Positions 15,096 through 24,880 are shown, counted from the first letter of the stretch. The stretch is DNA of 64,000 nt from Candidatus Gastranaerophilales bacterium (GCA_900769355.1 CAAGGG010000031.1:19697-83696), one strand, 5' to 3'. Notes: a model not told the origin generated them from the sequence alone. Made by a program: numbers and translations.

Positions 15096-17690
15096 ATGCC
15101 TAATTTTGAAAAATTTACAAATTATTCTCAGGAATTATTAAATTCGGCAGGTGCTGTAATGCAATCCCATAAAAATACAGAATTGCAGCCGGCTCATATT
15201 ATGTTAGCTATGATCAAAGGCGATGGAATAATTCGAGATTATTTAACTGAGTTAAAGTTATTAAATCAAAACTTTATCAACAAAATAACTCAAATGGTCA
15301 ATTCTTATCCGACAATTTCTACTCCACCTTCAGGTCAGGTTTATATGTCGAATGAAACTTACAGATTGCTTGATTTGGCAGAACAGCAAGCAAATGAATT
15401 GAAAGACGAATTTGTTAGTATTGAAGATATTTTACTTGCGATGACAAAACTCGACGGAAGCGAAATTCAGACAGTTTTTAAATCAAGCGGAGTTGACGCT
15501 AACAAAGTTTTAAATGCAATGAAAAAGATAAGAGGTAATAAAAAAGTGGATAATAAAAATGCAGAAGAAAATATGAAGGCACTTGAAAAGTTTTCAACTG
15601 ACTTGACGGCTCTTGCAAGAAAAGGGAAACTTGACCCTGTAATCGGCAGAGATGAAGAAGTTCGTCGTATTATTCAGGTTTTGAACAGACGAACAAAAAA
15701 TAACCCTGTACTTATTGGGGAACCGGGAGTTGGTAAAACTGCAATAGTTGAAGGCTTGGCTCAGCGTATCGTAAGAGGTGATGTGCCTGAAAGTTTGAAA
15801 GATGTAAAACTCGTTTCTCTTGATATGGGTGCCTTGGTTGCAGGTGCTAAATTCAGAGGTGAATTTGAAGAACGATTGAAAGCTGTTTTGAAAGAAGTTG
15901 AAAATTCAAACGGTGAAATCGTAATGTTTATTGATGAGTTACACACAGTTGTCGGAGCCGGTGCAACTGAAGGTTCTATGGACGCCGGGAACTTGTTAAA
16001 ACCTATGCTTGCACGTGGAGTTCTTAGAACAATTGGAGCTACAACAGTAAACGAATATCGTAAATATATTGAGAAAGATCCGGCTTTAGAAAGACGTTTT
16101 CAACCGGTATTGGTTGGTGAGCCGTCTGTTGAAGATACTATTTCAATTTTACGTGGACTTAAAGAAAAATATGAAGTTCACCATGGAATAAGAATTCTTG
16201 ACAGTGCCTTGATTGCTGCCGCAAAACTTTCTGATAGGTATATTACAGATAGATTTTTGCCGGATAAAGCAATCGACTTGATTGATGAAGCTGCATCTTC
16301 GCTTCGTATAGAAATCGATTCTATGCCAGAGGAAATTGATAAAATGATGCGTCAAAAAATTCAATTTGAGATTGAACGTGAAGCTTTGAAAAAAGAAGAT
16401 GATGACGATGCTCGGGCAAAAGTTGAAGATTTGACAAAACAAATCAATGAACTTGAAGGTAAAATCGGCAAATTAAAATCTCAATGGGAGCAAGAAAAGG
16501 CGTCAATCACAGGTGAAGCCGGTATTAAGGAAGAAATTGAACAGGTTAAAGCTAAAATTGATGAAGCGGAACGTAATACCGATTTGCAGACAGCTGCGGA
16601 ACTTAAATATGGCAAACTTCTTGAACTTGAAAAACAGTTGAAAGCTGTACAAAATAAAGAAAAGTCCGATAATAAGCTTCTTAAAGAAGAAATTACAGAT
16701 GATGATATTGCAAATGTAGTAAGCAAATGGACTGGAATTCCTGTTACAAAACTTGTTGAAAGTGAAAAACAAAAATTGTTGAATATGGAAGACATTTTGC
16801 ACAAACGTCTTGTTGGACAAGAAGAGGCTGTTGATACTGTTTCTGATGCAATCCGTCGTGCACGTTCAGGCTTGAAAGATCCAAAACGTCCAATTGGGAC
16901 ATTCTTGTTCTTAGGTCCGACAGGTGTTGGTAAAACTGAACTTGCAAAATCATTGGCAGAATTTATGTTTAATGATGAAGATGCATTGATTCGTATTGAT
17001 ATGTCTGAATATATGGAAAAACATAATGTATCAAGACTAGTTGGAGCTCCTCCGGGATACGTCGGTTATGATGAAGGTGGTCAATTGACTGAGGCTGTTC
17101 GTCGCAAACCTTATTCTGTTGTGCTTTTTGATGAAATCGAAAAAGCTCACCCAGATGTATTCAATATTATGTTGCAAATCTTTGATGATGGTCGTTTGAC
17201 TGATAGCAAAGGAAGAACAGTTGACTTCAAAAACACACTTATCATAATGACTTCAAACATCGGAAGCGACATAATTCTTGAAAATACTCTAAATTCAATC
17301 GGGAATGCTCAAACTTTTGAAGATACCAAAGAAAAGGTTATGGAAGTTTTGAGAAGTCGTTTCAAACCTGAATTCTTGAACAGAATTGATGAAACAATCT
17401 TCTTTAAAGCCTTGAATATGCAGGATTTGACAAAGATCGTTGATATTCAAATGGATAATTTGAGAAAATTGTTGAAAGATCAAGAAATTGATTTTGAAAT
17501 TACTCCAGATGCAAAAGAATTCCTTGCAACTCGTGGGTTTAACCCTGTATATGGTGCAAGACCGTTGAAACGAGTAATCAGACAACTTATTGAAAATCCT
17601 TTGTCAAAAGAAATTTTGGCTCAAAAATTCTTACGAGGAGATAAGGTTACAATAGATGTCGAAAACGACGAAATAGTATTTAGAAAATAA
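15096..17690 (+). CDS. clpB: ATP-dependent disaggregase ClpB
   Basis: Hsp100 chaperone that with DnaK/J/GrpE extracts and refolds aggregated protein. Order: Clp N domain (1-~145), NBD1 with GEPGVGKT and [16 protein letters not shown], coiled-coil middle domain (~395-515), NBD2 with GPTGVGKT and [16 protein letters not shown], and a C-terminal domain with [10 protein letters not shown]. The long middle domain and lack of an IGF loop fit ClpB rather than ClpC or ClpA. The ATG at 15096 with AAGGAG 9 nt upstream is chosen over a TTG at 15087. No CIRCE element is visible upstream. A strong terminator follows. Confidence 0.96.
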   Translation: MPNFEKFTNYSQELLNSAGAVMQSHKNTELQPAHIMLAMIKGDGIIRDYLTELKLLNQNFINKITQMVNSYPTISTPPSGQVYMSNETYRLLDLAEQQANELKDEFVSIEDILLAMTKLDGSEIQTVFKSSGVDANKVLNAMKKIRGNKKVDNKNAEENMKALEKFSTDLTALARKGKLDPVIGRDEEVRRIIQVLNRRTKNNPVLIGEPGVGKTAIVEGLAQRIVRGDVPESLKDVKLVSLDMGALVAGAKFRGEFEERLKAVLKEVENSNGEIVMFIDELHTVVGAGATEGSMDAGNLLKPMLARGVLRTIGATTVNEYRKYIEKDPALERRFQPVLVGEPSVEDTISILRGLKEKYEVHHGIRILDSALIAAAKLSDRYITDRFLPDKAIDLIDEAASSLRIEIDSMPEEIDKMMRQKIQFEIEREALKKEDDDDARAKVEDLTKQINELEGKIGKLKSQWEQEKASITGEAGIKEEIEQVKAKIDEAERNTDLQTAAELKYGKLLELEKQLKAVQNKEKSDNKLLKEEITDDDIANVVSKWTGIPVTKLVESEKQKLLNMEDILHKRLVGQEEAVDTVSDAIRRARSGLKDPKRPIGTFLFLGPTGVGKTELAKSLAEFMFNDEDALIRIDMSEYMEKHNVSRLVGAPPGYVGYDEGGQLTEAVRRKPYSVVLFDEIEKAHPDVFNIMLQIFDDGRLTDSKGRTVDFKNTLIIMTSNIGSDIILENTLNSIGNAQTFEDTKEKVMEVLRSRFKPEFLNRIDETIFFKALNMQDLTKIVDIQMDNLRKLLKDQEIDFEITPDAKEFLATRGFNPVYGARPLKRVIRQLIENPLSKEILAQKFLRGDKVTIDVENDEIVFRK

Positions 17691-17710
17691 ATAAAATTAG
17701 AAATATTAAG

Positions 17711-17745
17711 AAAATCCGATAGATGTAAAATCTGTCGGATTTTTT
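17711..17745 (+). terminator. intrinsic terminator of clpB
   Basis: AAATCCGATAGA pairs with TCTGTCGGATTT across a 7-nt loop, followed by T5. Confidence 0.9.
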
Positions 17746-17794
17746 AGCAATTTATTTTTTTGTTTTGTTTTTATATGAATGTGGAAGTGTAAAT

Positions 17795-18547
17795 ATGAAA
17801 ATTTCAAACAAAATTTCAACAAGAATTATTTCAAATATTCAAGATGCAGTAACTCAAACAAAACCATTAGCGAAATTTGAGCCAATACAAGATACCTTTA
17901 CAAGATGTGTTAATCCTGATTTGCCAGTTGGAAATATTTTAACAGCAGAGAAAAACGCTTATGGCGAACTTATGTTTAAAGATGGAAGAAATGAGGTTGG
18001 AATTTCAACTTTTGACATTGTTGAAGATAATTATGGTAATCCGGAATTATTCCCGGAGTCATGGTTTGAACCTGATGTAACTCCGAAAATTGACGGTAAA
18101 AGGTATATGAAGCCTTACATGTTTGTGCATGAACTTGTGATGTTTGATAGAATGGGAGAAAAAGAGCTTGCAGCTCGCGGTAAAAAATATGGGACAATGG
18201 CAATTCAACATTTATTGGATATCGCAAATAAAAATGATTGTGAAGGCAGAATTGTTTTACATGCTGCCAAACTTGGCAGAACTGGATTTGCGCCAGGAAG
18301 ATTTTATCACAAAATGGGATTTTCTTTGCCGGTCAAGACAACTAAAAAACTTGAAATGCAAGAACAAGAATATATTGAAAATCTTACAAAATTGCTAGAA
18401 CGAGGTATGTCGGAAGCTAATGCAAAAGAACTGTTAGAAAGTCGCGGTTTTAGATTGCCCGAAAAGAAAGATGGCAGATACGTTACTGATTTAGGTTTTA
18501 TGATTATGACAAATCCTGAGTGTGCAATGAATTACCCATTGAAATAA
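17795..18547 (+). CDS. GNAT-like protein, first of a tandem pair
   Basis: A 250-residue protein. Residues ~115-185 look like a GNAT acetyltransferase core: an ARGKKYGTMAIQHLLDIA segment in the place of the acetyl-CoA pyrophosphate loop, then a strand (RIVLHAAKLG) and FYHKMGF, the usual C-terminal motif. The N-terminal ~100 residues (KFEPIQDTFTRC; LTAEKNAYGELMFKDG) match only its neighbour. The ATG at 17795 (GGAAG upstream) aligns with the neighbour's start; the TTG at 17765 is rejected. The neighbour begins 12 bp after its stop; both end PECAMNYPLK. Substrate unknown. Confidence 0.78.
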   Translation: MKISNKISTRIISNIQDAVTQTKPLAKFEPIQDTFTRCVNPDLPVGNILTAEKNAYGELMFKDGRNEVGISTFDIVEDNYGNPELFPESWFEPDVTPKIDGKRYMKPYMFVHELVMFDRMGEKELAARGKKYGTMAIQHLLDIANKNDCEGRIVLHAAKLGRTGFAPGRFYHKMGFSLPVKTTKKLEMQEQEYIENLTKLLERGMSEANAKELLESRGFRLPEKKDGRYVTDLGFMIMTNPECAMNYPLK

Positions 18548-18559
18548 GAAAGTTTATAT

Positions 18560-19315
18560 ATGAAAATTACAAACATAATTCCCAATAAAATCATATCAAG
18601 CGTCCAAAAAGTTACCCGTCCATTCAAACAGCGGGTAAAATTTCAACCTGTACAAGATGTTTTTGTAAGAAGGAGTCGCCCTGCGGAAATTGCAGCTGAC
18701 AACATTTTAACAGTAAAAAAAGTAGGTTTTAATGACTATGTTTTTATGGACGGGAAAAAGAAAATTGGAAGTGCAACAATTAACATTAATACATGGGAGT
18801 ATGGAAGCTATGATGTTTATCCTGTAGATTGGTTTGATGAAAGTGTAGCACCAAATTTAAAAGGTGATCACAAATTGAAACCATATATGTATATTACAGA
18901 ATTTTCAATGAATGACAGAATTAATAAAAAAACTCTTGAAAAACGTGATAAAAAGTATGGAACAATGGCAATGCAACATCTTTTGGCAATCGCAAAAGCA
19001 AGTGGCTGTGAGCATCGCATTGAATTATATGCGGGACAATTGGGGCATACAAAATTTATGCCAGGAAGGTTTTATCATAAAATGGGCTTTTCTCTTCCAT
19101 ACAAGGTAAACAAAGAATTAGAGAAGATGGAGCATAAATATAATAAAGAACTTGCTAAACTTTTGAAAAATGGAGTTCCAGAAGATGAAGCGAGAAAAAT
19201 ATTAGAAATCAAAGATCTTTATCTGCCAGAAAAAAAGGACGGCAGATACATTGCAGATTATGGAAAAATGTTTATGACAAATCCTGAATGTGCAATGAAT
19301 TATCCGTTGAAATAA
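18560..19315 (+). CDS. GNAT-like protein, second of a tandem pair
   Basis: Paralogue of the preceding gene over its full length (251 residues): same N-terminal VKFQPVQDVFVRR block, GNAT-like core with KRDKKYGTMAMQHLLAIA and PGRFYHKMGFSLP, a helical segment, and the identical C-terminal decapeptide. Divergence is substantial in the rest, so the duplication is not recent. A weak GAAAG lies before the ATG. It faces hydG with 6 bp between stops and no terminator visible. Confidence 0.78.
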   Translation: MKITNIIPNKIISSVQKVTRPFKQRVKFQPVQDVFVRRSRPAEIAADNILTVKKVGFNDYVFMDGKKKIGSATININTWEYGSYDVYPVDWFDESVAPNLKGDHKLKPYMYITEFSMNDRINKKTLEKRDKKYGTMAMQHLLAIAKASGCEHRIELYAGQLGHTKFMPGRFYHKMGFSLPYKVNKELEKMEHKYNKELAKLLKNGVPEDEARKILEIKDLYLPEKKDGRYIADYGKMFMTNPECAMNYPLK

Positions 19316-19321
19316 TATTTT

Positions 19322-20743
19322 TTAGAAATTAAAATCTCTTCCACCTTTGGCTATTTTTTCTAAATCCTCTGCAACTTTTAGTCTCACGCATTCTGGGCAT
19401 TCAAGAGTTTTTTGCTCTTTTTCAATAAGTTTTTCGCCAATTGTTTTGGTTTCTTCCGAAGCGTAATCTTCCAAATATTCTTTAAGGGTTAAAATCGCAT
19501 TTGGGTGGCAAAAATTATGGATTTGCTTGTCTTTACAGATTTCCATAAATCTGTCGCCTGTTCTGCCGTTTCTGTAACAAGCCGTACAGAAACTTGGCAA
19601 ATATCCAAGCTCCATAAGCCATTTAATAACTTCATCAAGCGGACGTCTGTCTGAAACGTCAAATTGTGCAGAGTCTTCTTTTTCGGGCATTGGTTGAAAG
19701 TATCCGCCAACACTAGTCTTTGATCCACCTGAAACTTGTGAAACACCAAGCTTCAATAATTTTTTTCTGCATTCAGGAGTTTCTCTTGTCGAAACAATCA
19801 TGCCTGTGTAAGGGACGGCAATTCTGATACAAGCAACGATTTTTGCAAATGTGTCATCGTCAATTCCGTTATCAAAAACATCTGGATCAATGTCATCTGC
19901 ACGACGTATTCTCGGAACGCTGATAGTATGAGGTCCGACGCCATAAGCAGCTTCTAAGTGTTCAGCATGCATCAAAACACCAGCAAACTCGTATCTATAA
20001 GACTCTAACCCGAATAACACACCTAGTCCGACATCATCAATTCCGCCTTCCATTGCTCTGTCCATGGCTTCCGTATGGTATTTGTAATTATGTTTAGGGC
20101 CTGTCGGGTGAAGGGTTTCATAGCTTTCTTTATTATATGTTTCTTGGAACAGAATATATGTACCAATTCCGGCATCGTGTAACTTTTTGTAATTTTCAAC
20201 TGTTGTAGCTGCAATATTGACATTCACACGACGTATTGAACCGTTTTTGTGTTTGATAGAATAAATCGTTTTGATAGAGTCTAAAATGTATTCAATCGGG
20301 TTGTTTACTGGATCTTCACCTGTTTCAAGAGCAAGTCTTTTGTGTCCCATATCTTGAAGTGCCATAACTTCACGAGCAATTTCTTCTTGCGACAGTTTTT
20401 TCCGTGGAATATGTTTGTTTTTTGCGTGGTATGGGCAATAAACGCAACCGTTTACGCAATAATTTGACAAATACAAAGGTGCAAACAAAACAATTCTGTT
20501 TCCGTAGTAATCTTGTTTAATTTTTTTAGCAAGTTCAAAAATCTCTTGATTTTTATCTTCAAGTTCGCAAGCTAAAAGAACAGAGGCTTCTCGATGGCTC
20601 AAACCTTTTTCAAGTCTTGCTTTTTCAAGGATTTTGTTTATTAACTCAACATTATTTTTATTTTCTTCTGCGTATTTTAAAGTATCTAAAATTTCTTCGT
20701 GTGAAATAAATTCTTCGGCATTGTGTGATTTTGGATTATACAT
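19322..20743 (-). CDS. hydG: [FeFe] hydrogenase maturase HydG (radical SAM tyrosine lyase)
   Basis: Cleaves tyrosine to make the CO and CN ligands of the H-cluster. The radical-SAM cluster motif is CVNGCVYC (CX3CX2C) near residue 95. A C-terminal CTACYRNGRTGD...HNFC (CX2CX22C) binds the second cluster, which separates HydG from ThiH. Length 473 is typical. GGGAG precedes the ATG. hydE, hydF and a hydrogenase are not in the window, so this is an orphan location. Its presence implies H2 metabolism. Confidence 0.95.
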   Translation of the reverse strand: MYNPKSHNAEEFISHEEILDTLKYAEENKNNVELINKILEKARLEKGLSHREASVLLACELEDKNQEIFELAKKIKQDYYGNRIVLFAPLYLSNYCVNGCVYCPYHAKNKHIPRKKLSQEEIAREVMALQDMGHKRLALETGEDPVNNPIEYILDSIKTIYSIKHKNGSIRRVNVNIAATTVENYKKLHDAGIGTYILFQETYNKESYETLHPTGPKHNYKYHTEAMDRAMEGGIDDVGLGVLFGLESYRYEFAGVLMHAEHLEAAYGVGPHTISVPRIRRADDIDPDVFDNGIDDDTFAKIVACIRIAVPYTGMIVSTRETPECRKKLLKLGVSQVSGGSKTSVGGYFQPMPEKEDSAQFDVSDRRPLDEVIKWLMELGYLPSFCTACYRNGRTGDRFMEICKDKQIHNFCHPNAILTLKEYLEDYASEETKTIGEKLIEKEQKTLECPECVRLKVAEDLEKIAKGGRDFNF

Positions 20744-20799
20744 AATTTCTCTCCCTAATATCTACATGATAACCCTGACAAAGCCAAAAGTAAAGTTTA

Positions 20800-21852
20800 C
20801 TAATTTCTCACGATAAATCCGCCACCTATTAAGTGCTTGTCGTTTAAATCATAAATTACGCAAGACTGTCCGTTTGTAACTGAATTTACCGGTTCAAAAA
20901 ATTCTATATCTACGAAGTCGTCAAATACGCTGACATGTGCTTTTTGATGCGGCATGTTGTAGCGAATTTTAACCCATGCGTCAAATTCTCTTTTTTGTAT
21001 CGGGTAAGACCAGTTCAAATCAACTACTTTGAGTGTTTTGCGGTAATTGTCGTCCTCGCGTCCGAGATAAACGATGTTTTTTTGTGCATCAATATCAATT
21101 ACGTATAAAGGGTATGGTGCGGCAATTCCGATACCTTTGCGTTGTCCGATTGTATAACGGTAAGCCCCCTCATGTTCACCCCATTTTTTACCGGTTAAAA
21201 TATCGATAAAGTCGCCTTTTTTAACTCCGAATTTATCAATCAAAAAGCTTTTTGTTGTAACAGGTTTTTGAATAAAACAAATGTCTTGACTCTCTTTTGA
21301 GTCTTTGGGCGGTAAGTTGAAATCTTTTGCAATTTGCTTAACCTGAGCTTTTTCATAGTGATAAAGCGGGAAAAGTGTTTTAGAAAGATGTTTTTGATTT
21401 AATCTGTATAAAAAGTAGAGTTGGTCTTTGTGCTCGTCTTTTGCTGGATAAAGCTTGTAAAATCCGTCTATATTTCTGATATCTGCATAGTGACCTGTCG
21501 CAAAATAATCTGCATCAAGGATTTCGGTTGCATAATCAAATAAAATACCCCATTTTACGTACTGATTGCACATAATGCAAGGGTTTGGAGTTTTTCCCAA
21601 CTTATAAGAATTAACAAAGTAATCAATCACTTTTTCTTGAAATCTGTCAATCGTATTAAATACAATAAGTTCAATTCCAAGCATATCTGCAACTCGTTTG
21701 GCGTTTTGTACGACAGTGTTGGCAGAAGTTGTATCTGTCATTTTGCCTGTCAAACCTATTACCTTGTATCCTTGCTGTTGGAGCAAAAGAGCAGTGACAG
21801 AACTGTCAACTCCACCACTCATTGCAACAACTACTGTTTTTTGTTTTTCCAT
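20800..21852 (-). CDS. mnmA: tRNA-specific 2-thiouridylase MnmA
   Basis: Thiolates U34 of Lys, Glu and Gln tRNAs. PP-loop SGGVDSS at residues 11-17, the first catalytic cysteine in NPCIMCN, the second in SQDICFI, and YTIGQRKGIG in the C-terminal beta domains. Length 350 is normal. No Shine-Dalgarno precedes the ATG; a TATAAT lies exactly 6 nt upstream, so the mRNA is probably leaderless. Divergent from glmU with a 65-bp gap. Confidence 0.96.
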   Translation of the reverse strand: MEKQKTVVVAMSGGVDSSVTALLLQQQGYKVIGLTGKMTDTTSANTVVQNAKRVADMLGIELIVFNTIDRFQEKVIDYFVNSYKLGKTPNPCIMCNQYVKWGILFDYATEILDADYFATGHYADIRNIDGFYKLYPAKDEHKDQLYFLYRLNQKHLSKTLFPLYHYEKAQVKQIAKDFNLPPKDSKESQDICFIQKPVTTKSFLIDKFGVKKGDFIDILTGKKWGEHEGAYRYTIGQRKGIGIAAPYPLYVIDIDAQKNIVYLGREDDNYRKTLKVVDLNWSYPIQKREFDAWVKIRYNMPHQKAHVSVFDDFVDIEFFEPVNSVTNGQSCVIYDLNDKHLIGGGFIVRN

Positions 21853-21858
21853 ATCAAG

Positions 21859-21886
21859 ATTATAAACTAAAAGTTTTTATAGTAAA
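21859..21886 (-). promoter_or_regulatory. promoter for leaderless mnmA mRNA
   Basis: Minus strand: TTTACT (21886-21881), 16-nt spacer, TATAAT (21864-21859), then 6 nt to the ATG at 21852. The -35 box is weak, the -10 box perfect. Confidence 0.65.
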
Positions 21887-21917
21887 ATAAAATTAAAATA
21901 AATTTAAGGAGAGAAAC

Positions 21918-23192
21918 ATGGAAAATATTAAATCAGTAATTCTTGCAGCAGGAAAAGGCACAAGAATGAAGTCAAACACATCAAAAGTTTTACATCAAAT
22001 CTTTGGAAAACCTTTGTTGGGGTATGTTTTAGATAATGTAAAAAATATAGTAAATGAATCTTTTGTAATTGTCGGACATCACGCAGAAGAGGTTACAGAA
22101 TTTGTTCAAAAGAATTATGCAAATGCAAAAACTGTTCTTCAAACTCCGCAACTGGGTACAGGGCATGCTGTTTCTATGGTTTGTCCTTCATTAGAAGATT
22201 TTGACGGACAAGTGGTTATTCTTTGTGGAGATACTCCGCTTATTACAGAAAAAACTTTGAAAGAATTCGTTGAATATCACAATTCAATTAATTCTGATTT
22301 GACTGTTATGAGTACGATTTTTGATAATCCGACTAATTATGGCAGAATTATTAGAGAAAGTGACAATTCTCTAAAATGCATTGTCGAAGAAAAAGACGCA
22401 ACTCCTGAACAAAAGGCTGTAAAAGAGGTTAATGCCGGAATTTATTGTTTAAACTGGGCGAAAATTAAACCTGCTTTTTCTCAGTTAACAAGTAATAATG
22501 CACAGGGTGAATACTATTTGACAGATATTATAGCTTGGGGAAAGAAAAACTCTCTTAATGTAAATGCATATATTTTGGAAAACAGTGATGAAATCTATGG
22601 TATCAATTCCCGTATTAATCTGGCAGAAGCTACTAAATTAATGAACCAAAGAAAATTACATGAATTGATGGTTGAAGGGGTTACAATTGTTGATCCGGCA
22701 TCTACTTGGATTTCTGAAGATACTGAAATTGGTGCTGATACAATTATTTATCCATCAACTTATATTGAAGGCAAAAATAAAATTGGTAAAAACTGCAAAA
22801 TAGGTCCTTGTGCTCATTTGAGAGGTGACGTTGAAATAGATGACAATTGCAAAATCGGAAACTTTGTAGAAGTTAAAAAAGCAAAAATCGGTAATAACAC
22901 AAACGCAGGACATTTGAGTTACATTGGAGATGCCGAATTTGGTTCTCATATAAATATTGGTGCCGGAACAATTACTGCAAACTATGATCCGATTAGCAAA
23001 AAGAAAAGTAAAACTATTCTCAAAGACAATGTCAAAATCGGCTCAAATACAGTTCTTGTGGCTCCGGTTGAAATCGGCGAAGGAACAAACGTAGGAGCAG
23101 GAAGTGTTATTACAAAAAACCTTGGAGAATGGCTTCTTGCAATTACTAGAGCGCCATTGAGAACTATTGAAGGTTGGGTTAAAAGAAAATAG
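21918..23192 (+). CDS. glmU: bifunctional N-acetylglucosamine-1-phosphate uridyltransferase / glucosamine-1-phosphate acetyltransferase
   Basis: Makes UDP-GlcNAc for peptidoglycan and surface glycans. N-terminal pyrophosphorylase: LAAGKGTRMKSNTSKVLH at 10-27, QLGTGHAV, LCGDTPLI. C-terminal left-handed beta helix: hexapeptide repeats from ~245, with NAGHLSYIGDAEFG and GAGTITANYD of the acetyltransferase site. At 424 residues it is slightly shorter than most GlmU (about 450) but both domains are complete. AAGGAG lies before the ATG; a strong terminator follows. Confidence 0.95.
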   Translation: MENIKSVILAAGKGTRMKSNTSKVLHQIFGKPLLGYVLDNVKNIVNESFVIVGHHAEEVTEFVQKNYANAKTVLQTPQLGTGHAVSMVCPSLEDFDGQVVILCGDTPLITEKTLKEFVEYHNSINSDLTVMSTIFDNPTNYGRIIRESDNSLKCIVEEKDATPEQKAVKEVNAGIYCLNWAKIKPAFSQLTSNNAQGEYYLTDIIAWGKKNSLNVNAYILENSDEIYGINSRINLAEATKLMNQRKLHELMVEGVTIVDPASTWISEDTEIGADTIIYPSTYIEGKNKIGKNCKIGPCAHLRGDVEIDDNCKIGNFVEVKKAKIGNNTNAGHLSYIGDAEFGSHINIGAGTITANYDPISKKKSKTILKDNVKIGSNTVLVAPVEIGEGTNVGAGSVITKNLGEWLLAITRAPLRTIEGWVKRK

Positions 23193-23215
23193 AGAAATAA
23201 ATAATTATATACAGT

Positions 23216-23243
23216 AAAAAGGGCGTTAATTCGCCCTTTTTTG
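23216..23243 (+). terminator. intrinsic terminator of glmU
   Basis: AAAAAGGGCG / CGCCCTTTTTT hairpin with a 6-nt loop. Confidence 0.92.
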
Positions 23244-23375
23244 TTTTAAGGTTAAGAAATGTTAAGTTTGAAGTTTTAAAAAGGCAATTTTTAAATCGAA
23301 ATATATTTTATATATACATAAGACTTAAATATTAATGAGTCTTTATTACGGGGATAAAAATTTAGGAGATTTAAG

Positions 23376-24044
23376 ATGAGAATTGAAATGACTGCTGCTG
23401 CTACACATGCGCAAACAACAGGGACTGTCGGAACTATGAAAACAGATAAAGGATTGGTTTTTGATAGTGAAAAAATTGCTAAAAAACGTGAAGAACGCTT
23501 AAAAAATGTTCCTCAAAAAGTTCGTGATGAATACGAAATATGTCGTGGATTTATCAAAGATGTACAAGCAAGATATAGTAATGATTGGAACTGTAAAACA
23601 GTTATTGGATATAATAACTTTGGCGATCCTATGCTTGGTTTTTCAGTAGACAAAATGAAACAAAAAATGTCAAACTTCGAAAGGAAATATTATAACGACT
23701 GCATAAACAAGGTTAAAGAGTTAATTCAAAAATATCCAGAGTTGCTTTCTGAGTATGAGGGGTTTAATCCTGAAAAAGGTGAATTTTATTTAAAATGGGG
23801 AAATGTAGGTAAGGTTTACGATGAAGCTCAAGAACCACAAGAAACCCAAGAACCACAAGAAGTAGCACAAGAAACTCCTGACAAAAAAGGAATTAGCAAA
23901 GTTGATAAAGCCATAATAAGAGGTGTTGGTGGAGTCGCTGGTTGGGTCGCAACATCAGGTACTCCGGATAATGACGAAGGCGGAAGCAAAATTGTAAAAG
24001 GTATTGCTAAAAGTGCATTAGGCATAATCGGACTTTTTGTTTAA
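23376..24044 (+). CDS. hypothetical protein with Gln/Glu/Pro repeat and Gly-rich C-terminus
   Basis: A 222-residue protein not recognised. Residues 1-25 are Thr/Ala-rich without a signal peptide; 30-145 are charged and helical (KREERLKNVPQKVRDEYEICR; FERKYYNDCINKVKELIQKYP). At 151-165 a short EPQETQEPQE repeat forms a linker. The last 45 residues are Gly/Ala/Val-rich and could be a membrane-active or hydrophobic helix pair (IIRGVGGVAGWVATS; GIAKSALGIIGLFV). TTTAGGAG precedes the ATG. Monocistronic, with its own terminator. Confidence 0.75.
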   Translation: MRIEMTAAATHAQTTGTVGTMKTDKGLVFDSEKIAKKREERLKNVPQKVRDEYEICRGFIKDVQARYSNDWNCKTVIGYNNFGDPMLGFSVDKMKQKMSNFERKYYNDCINKVKELIQKYPELLSEYEGFNPEKGEFYLKWGNVGKVYDEAQEPQETQEPQEVAQETPDKKGISKVDKAIIRGVGGVAGWVATSGTPDNDEGGSKIVKGIAKSALGIIGLFV

Positions 24045-24061
24045 GATTATGGATAATATTT

Positions 24062-24092
24062 AAAAAAGCTCTGAGAAATCAGAGCTTTTTTA
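24062..24092 (+). terminator. intrinsic terminator of the 222-residue hypothetical gene
   Basis: AAAAAGCTCTGA-GAAA-TCAGAGCTTTTT, a perfect stem with a GAAA loop and T-run. Confidence 0.93.
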
Positions 24093-24108
24093 ATGTATAA
24101 ATTTTTGT

Positions 24109-24370
24109 AAAAACCGCACCACTGTCTATCGAATTTGAAAAATAAAATTTCAAAATACACTACCTCTTTTTAAAAGAATGATACCCGCAAAGATTGCCTT
24201 AGTGCTGCTGTGTTTCCACCCTGACACGATTCGGCAGATTGCGCCACCATAAATCTAAACGTCAACGATAACATATTTATCAAAGATATTTTCCGAACCC
24301 TCACAACAGGCTCTGCACCTCGCATAAACTTCGAGTCAAGAGATTGCAATTCCCCGTGGAGTGCGGCAAG
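24109..24370 (-). ncRNA. ffs: signal recognition particle RNA, large bacterial type with Alu domain
   Basis: RNA scaffold for Ffh in co-translational membrane targeting. On the minus strand the 5' CTTGCCGCAC (CCGCAC 24366-24361) pairs with the 3' GTGCGG (24119-24114), which is followed by T5. Inside are the segments known from Bacillus-type 6S-size SRP RNA: ACTCGAAGTTTATGCGAGG, GTTGACG and GCGCAATCTGCCGAATC. Near the helix-8 tip is TGTCAGG-GTGGAAACAC-AGCAGCA, with a GGAA-type apical loop between the conserved TGTCAGG and AGCAGCA sides. Length ~262 nt. A promoter sits immediately upstream. Ends are set from pairing, not mapped. Confidence 0.88.
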
Positions 24371-24374
24371 AATA

Positions 24375-24403
24375 TTTATACCATAAATTTCTTTTATAAG
24401 CAA
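24375..24403 (-). promoter_or_regulatory. promoter of ffs
   Basis: Minus strand TTGCTT (24403-24398), 17-nt spacer, TATAAA (24380-24375). Predicted start ~24368 coincides with the 5' end inferred from RNA pairing. Confidence 0.7.
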
Positions 24404-24484
24404 ATTGTTTTTATTTTATAGTCAATTGGTTAATGCAAAAAAATATTCTCTGGCGTTAATAATATAAAGAAAGGAGATATTTAT

Positions 24485-24880
24485 ATGAAACGATTAGATT
24501 TTTACAAATGTGAAATTTGCGGAAACCTTGTGCAAACTTTTGTTGTTGGAGGTGGAGAACTTATGTGTTGTAATCAGCCGATGACAAAATTAGATGCAAA
24601 TTCAAAAGAAGATGCAATGCTTGAAAAACATATTCCGATTTTTCTAAAAACCGAAGATGGTAAAGATGAAGTTAGAGTCGGAGAAATTTTGCACCCAATG
24701 ATGCCGGAGCATTATATTATGTTCATAGAAACTATCTCCAAAGATCAAAAAGATGTACAGATTAAATTTTTACAACCCGATGAAGAACCAAAAATGATTT
24801 TGCACGACAAATCAGAAGGAATGTGTGCACTTGAATTTTGTAATATTCACGGATTGTGGGAGGGTAAAAGTAGTGATTAA
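24485..24880 (+). CDS. dfx: desulfoferrodoxin (2Fe superoxide reductase)
   Basis: Reduces superoxide to hydrogen peroxide in the cytoplasm of anaerobes. The N-terminal desulforedoxin Fe(Cys)4 site has C9, C12 and the C28-C29 pair. The catalytic Fe(His)4Cys site is given by EKHIPIF, EILHPMMPEHYI and the C-terminal CNIHGLW. Length 131 is that of the two-centre class. AAAGGAG precedes the ATG. It overlaps the ferritin GTG by 8 bp, tying superoxide removal to iron storage. Confidence 0.96.
   Translation: MKRLDFYKCEICGNLVQTFVVGGGELMCCNQPMTKLDANSKEDAMLEKHIPIFLKTEDGKDEVRVGEILHPMMPEHYIMFIETISKDQKDVQIKFLQPDEEPKMILHDKSEGMCALEFCNIHGLWEGKSSD

Noticed and set aside
24170..24403. 77-codon minus-strand reading frame
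   Set aside because: It lies within the SRP RNA and its promoter and has no protein-like features.
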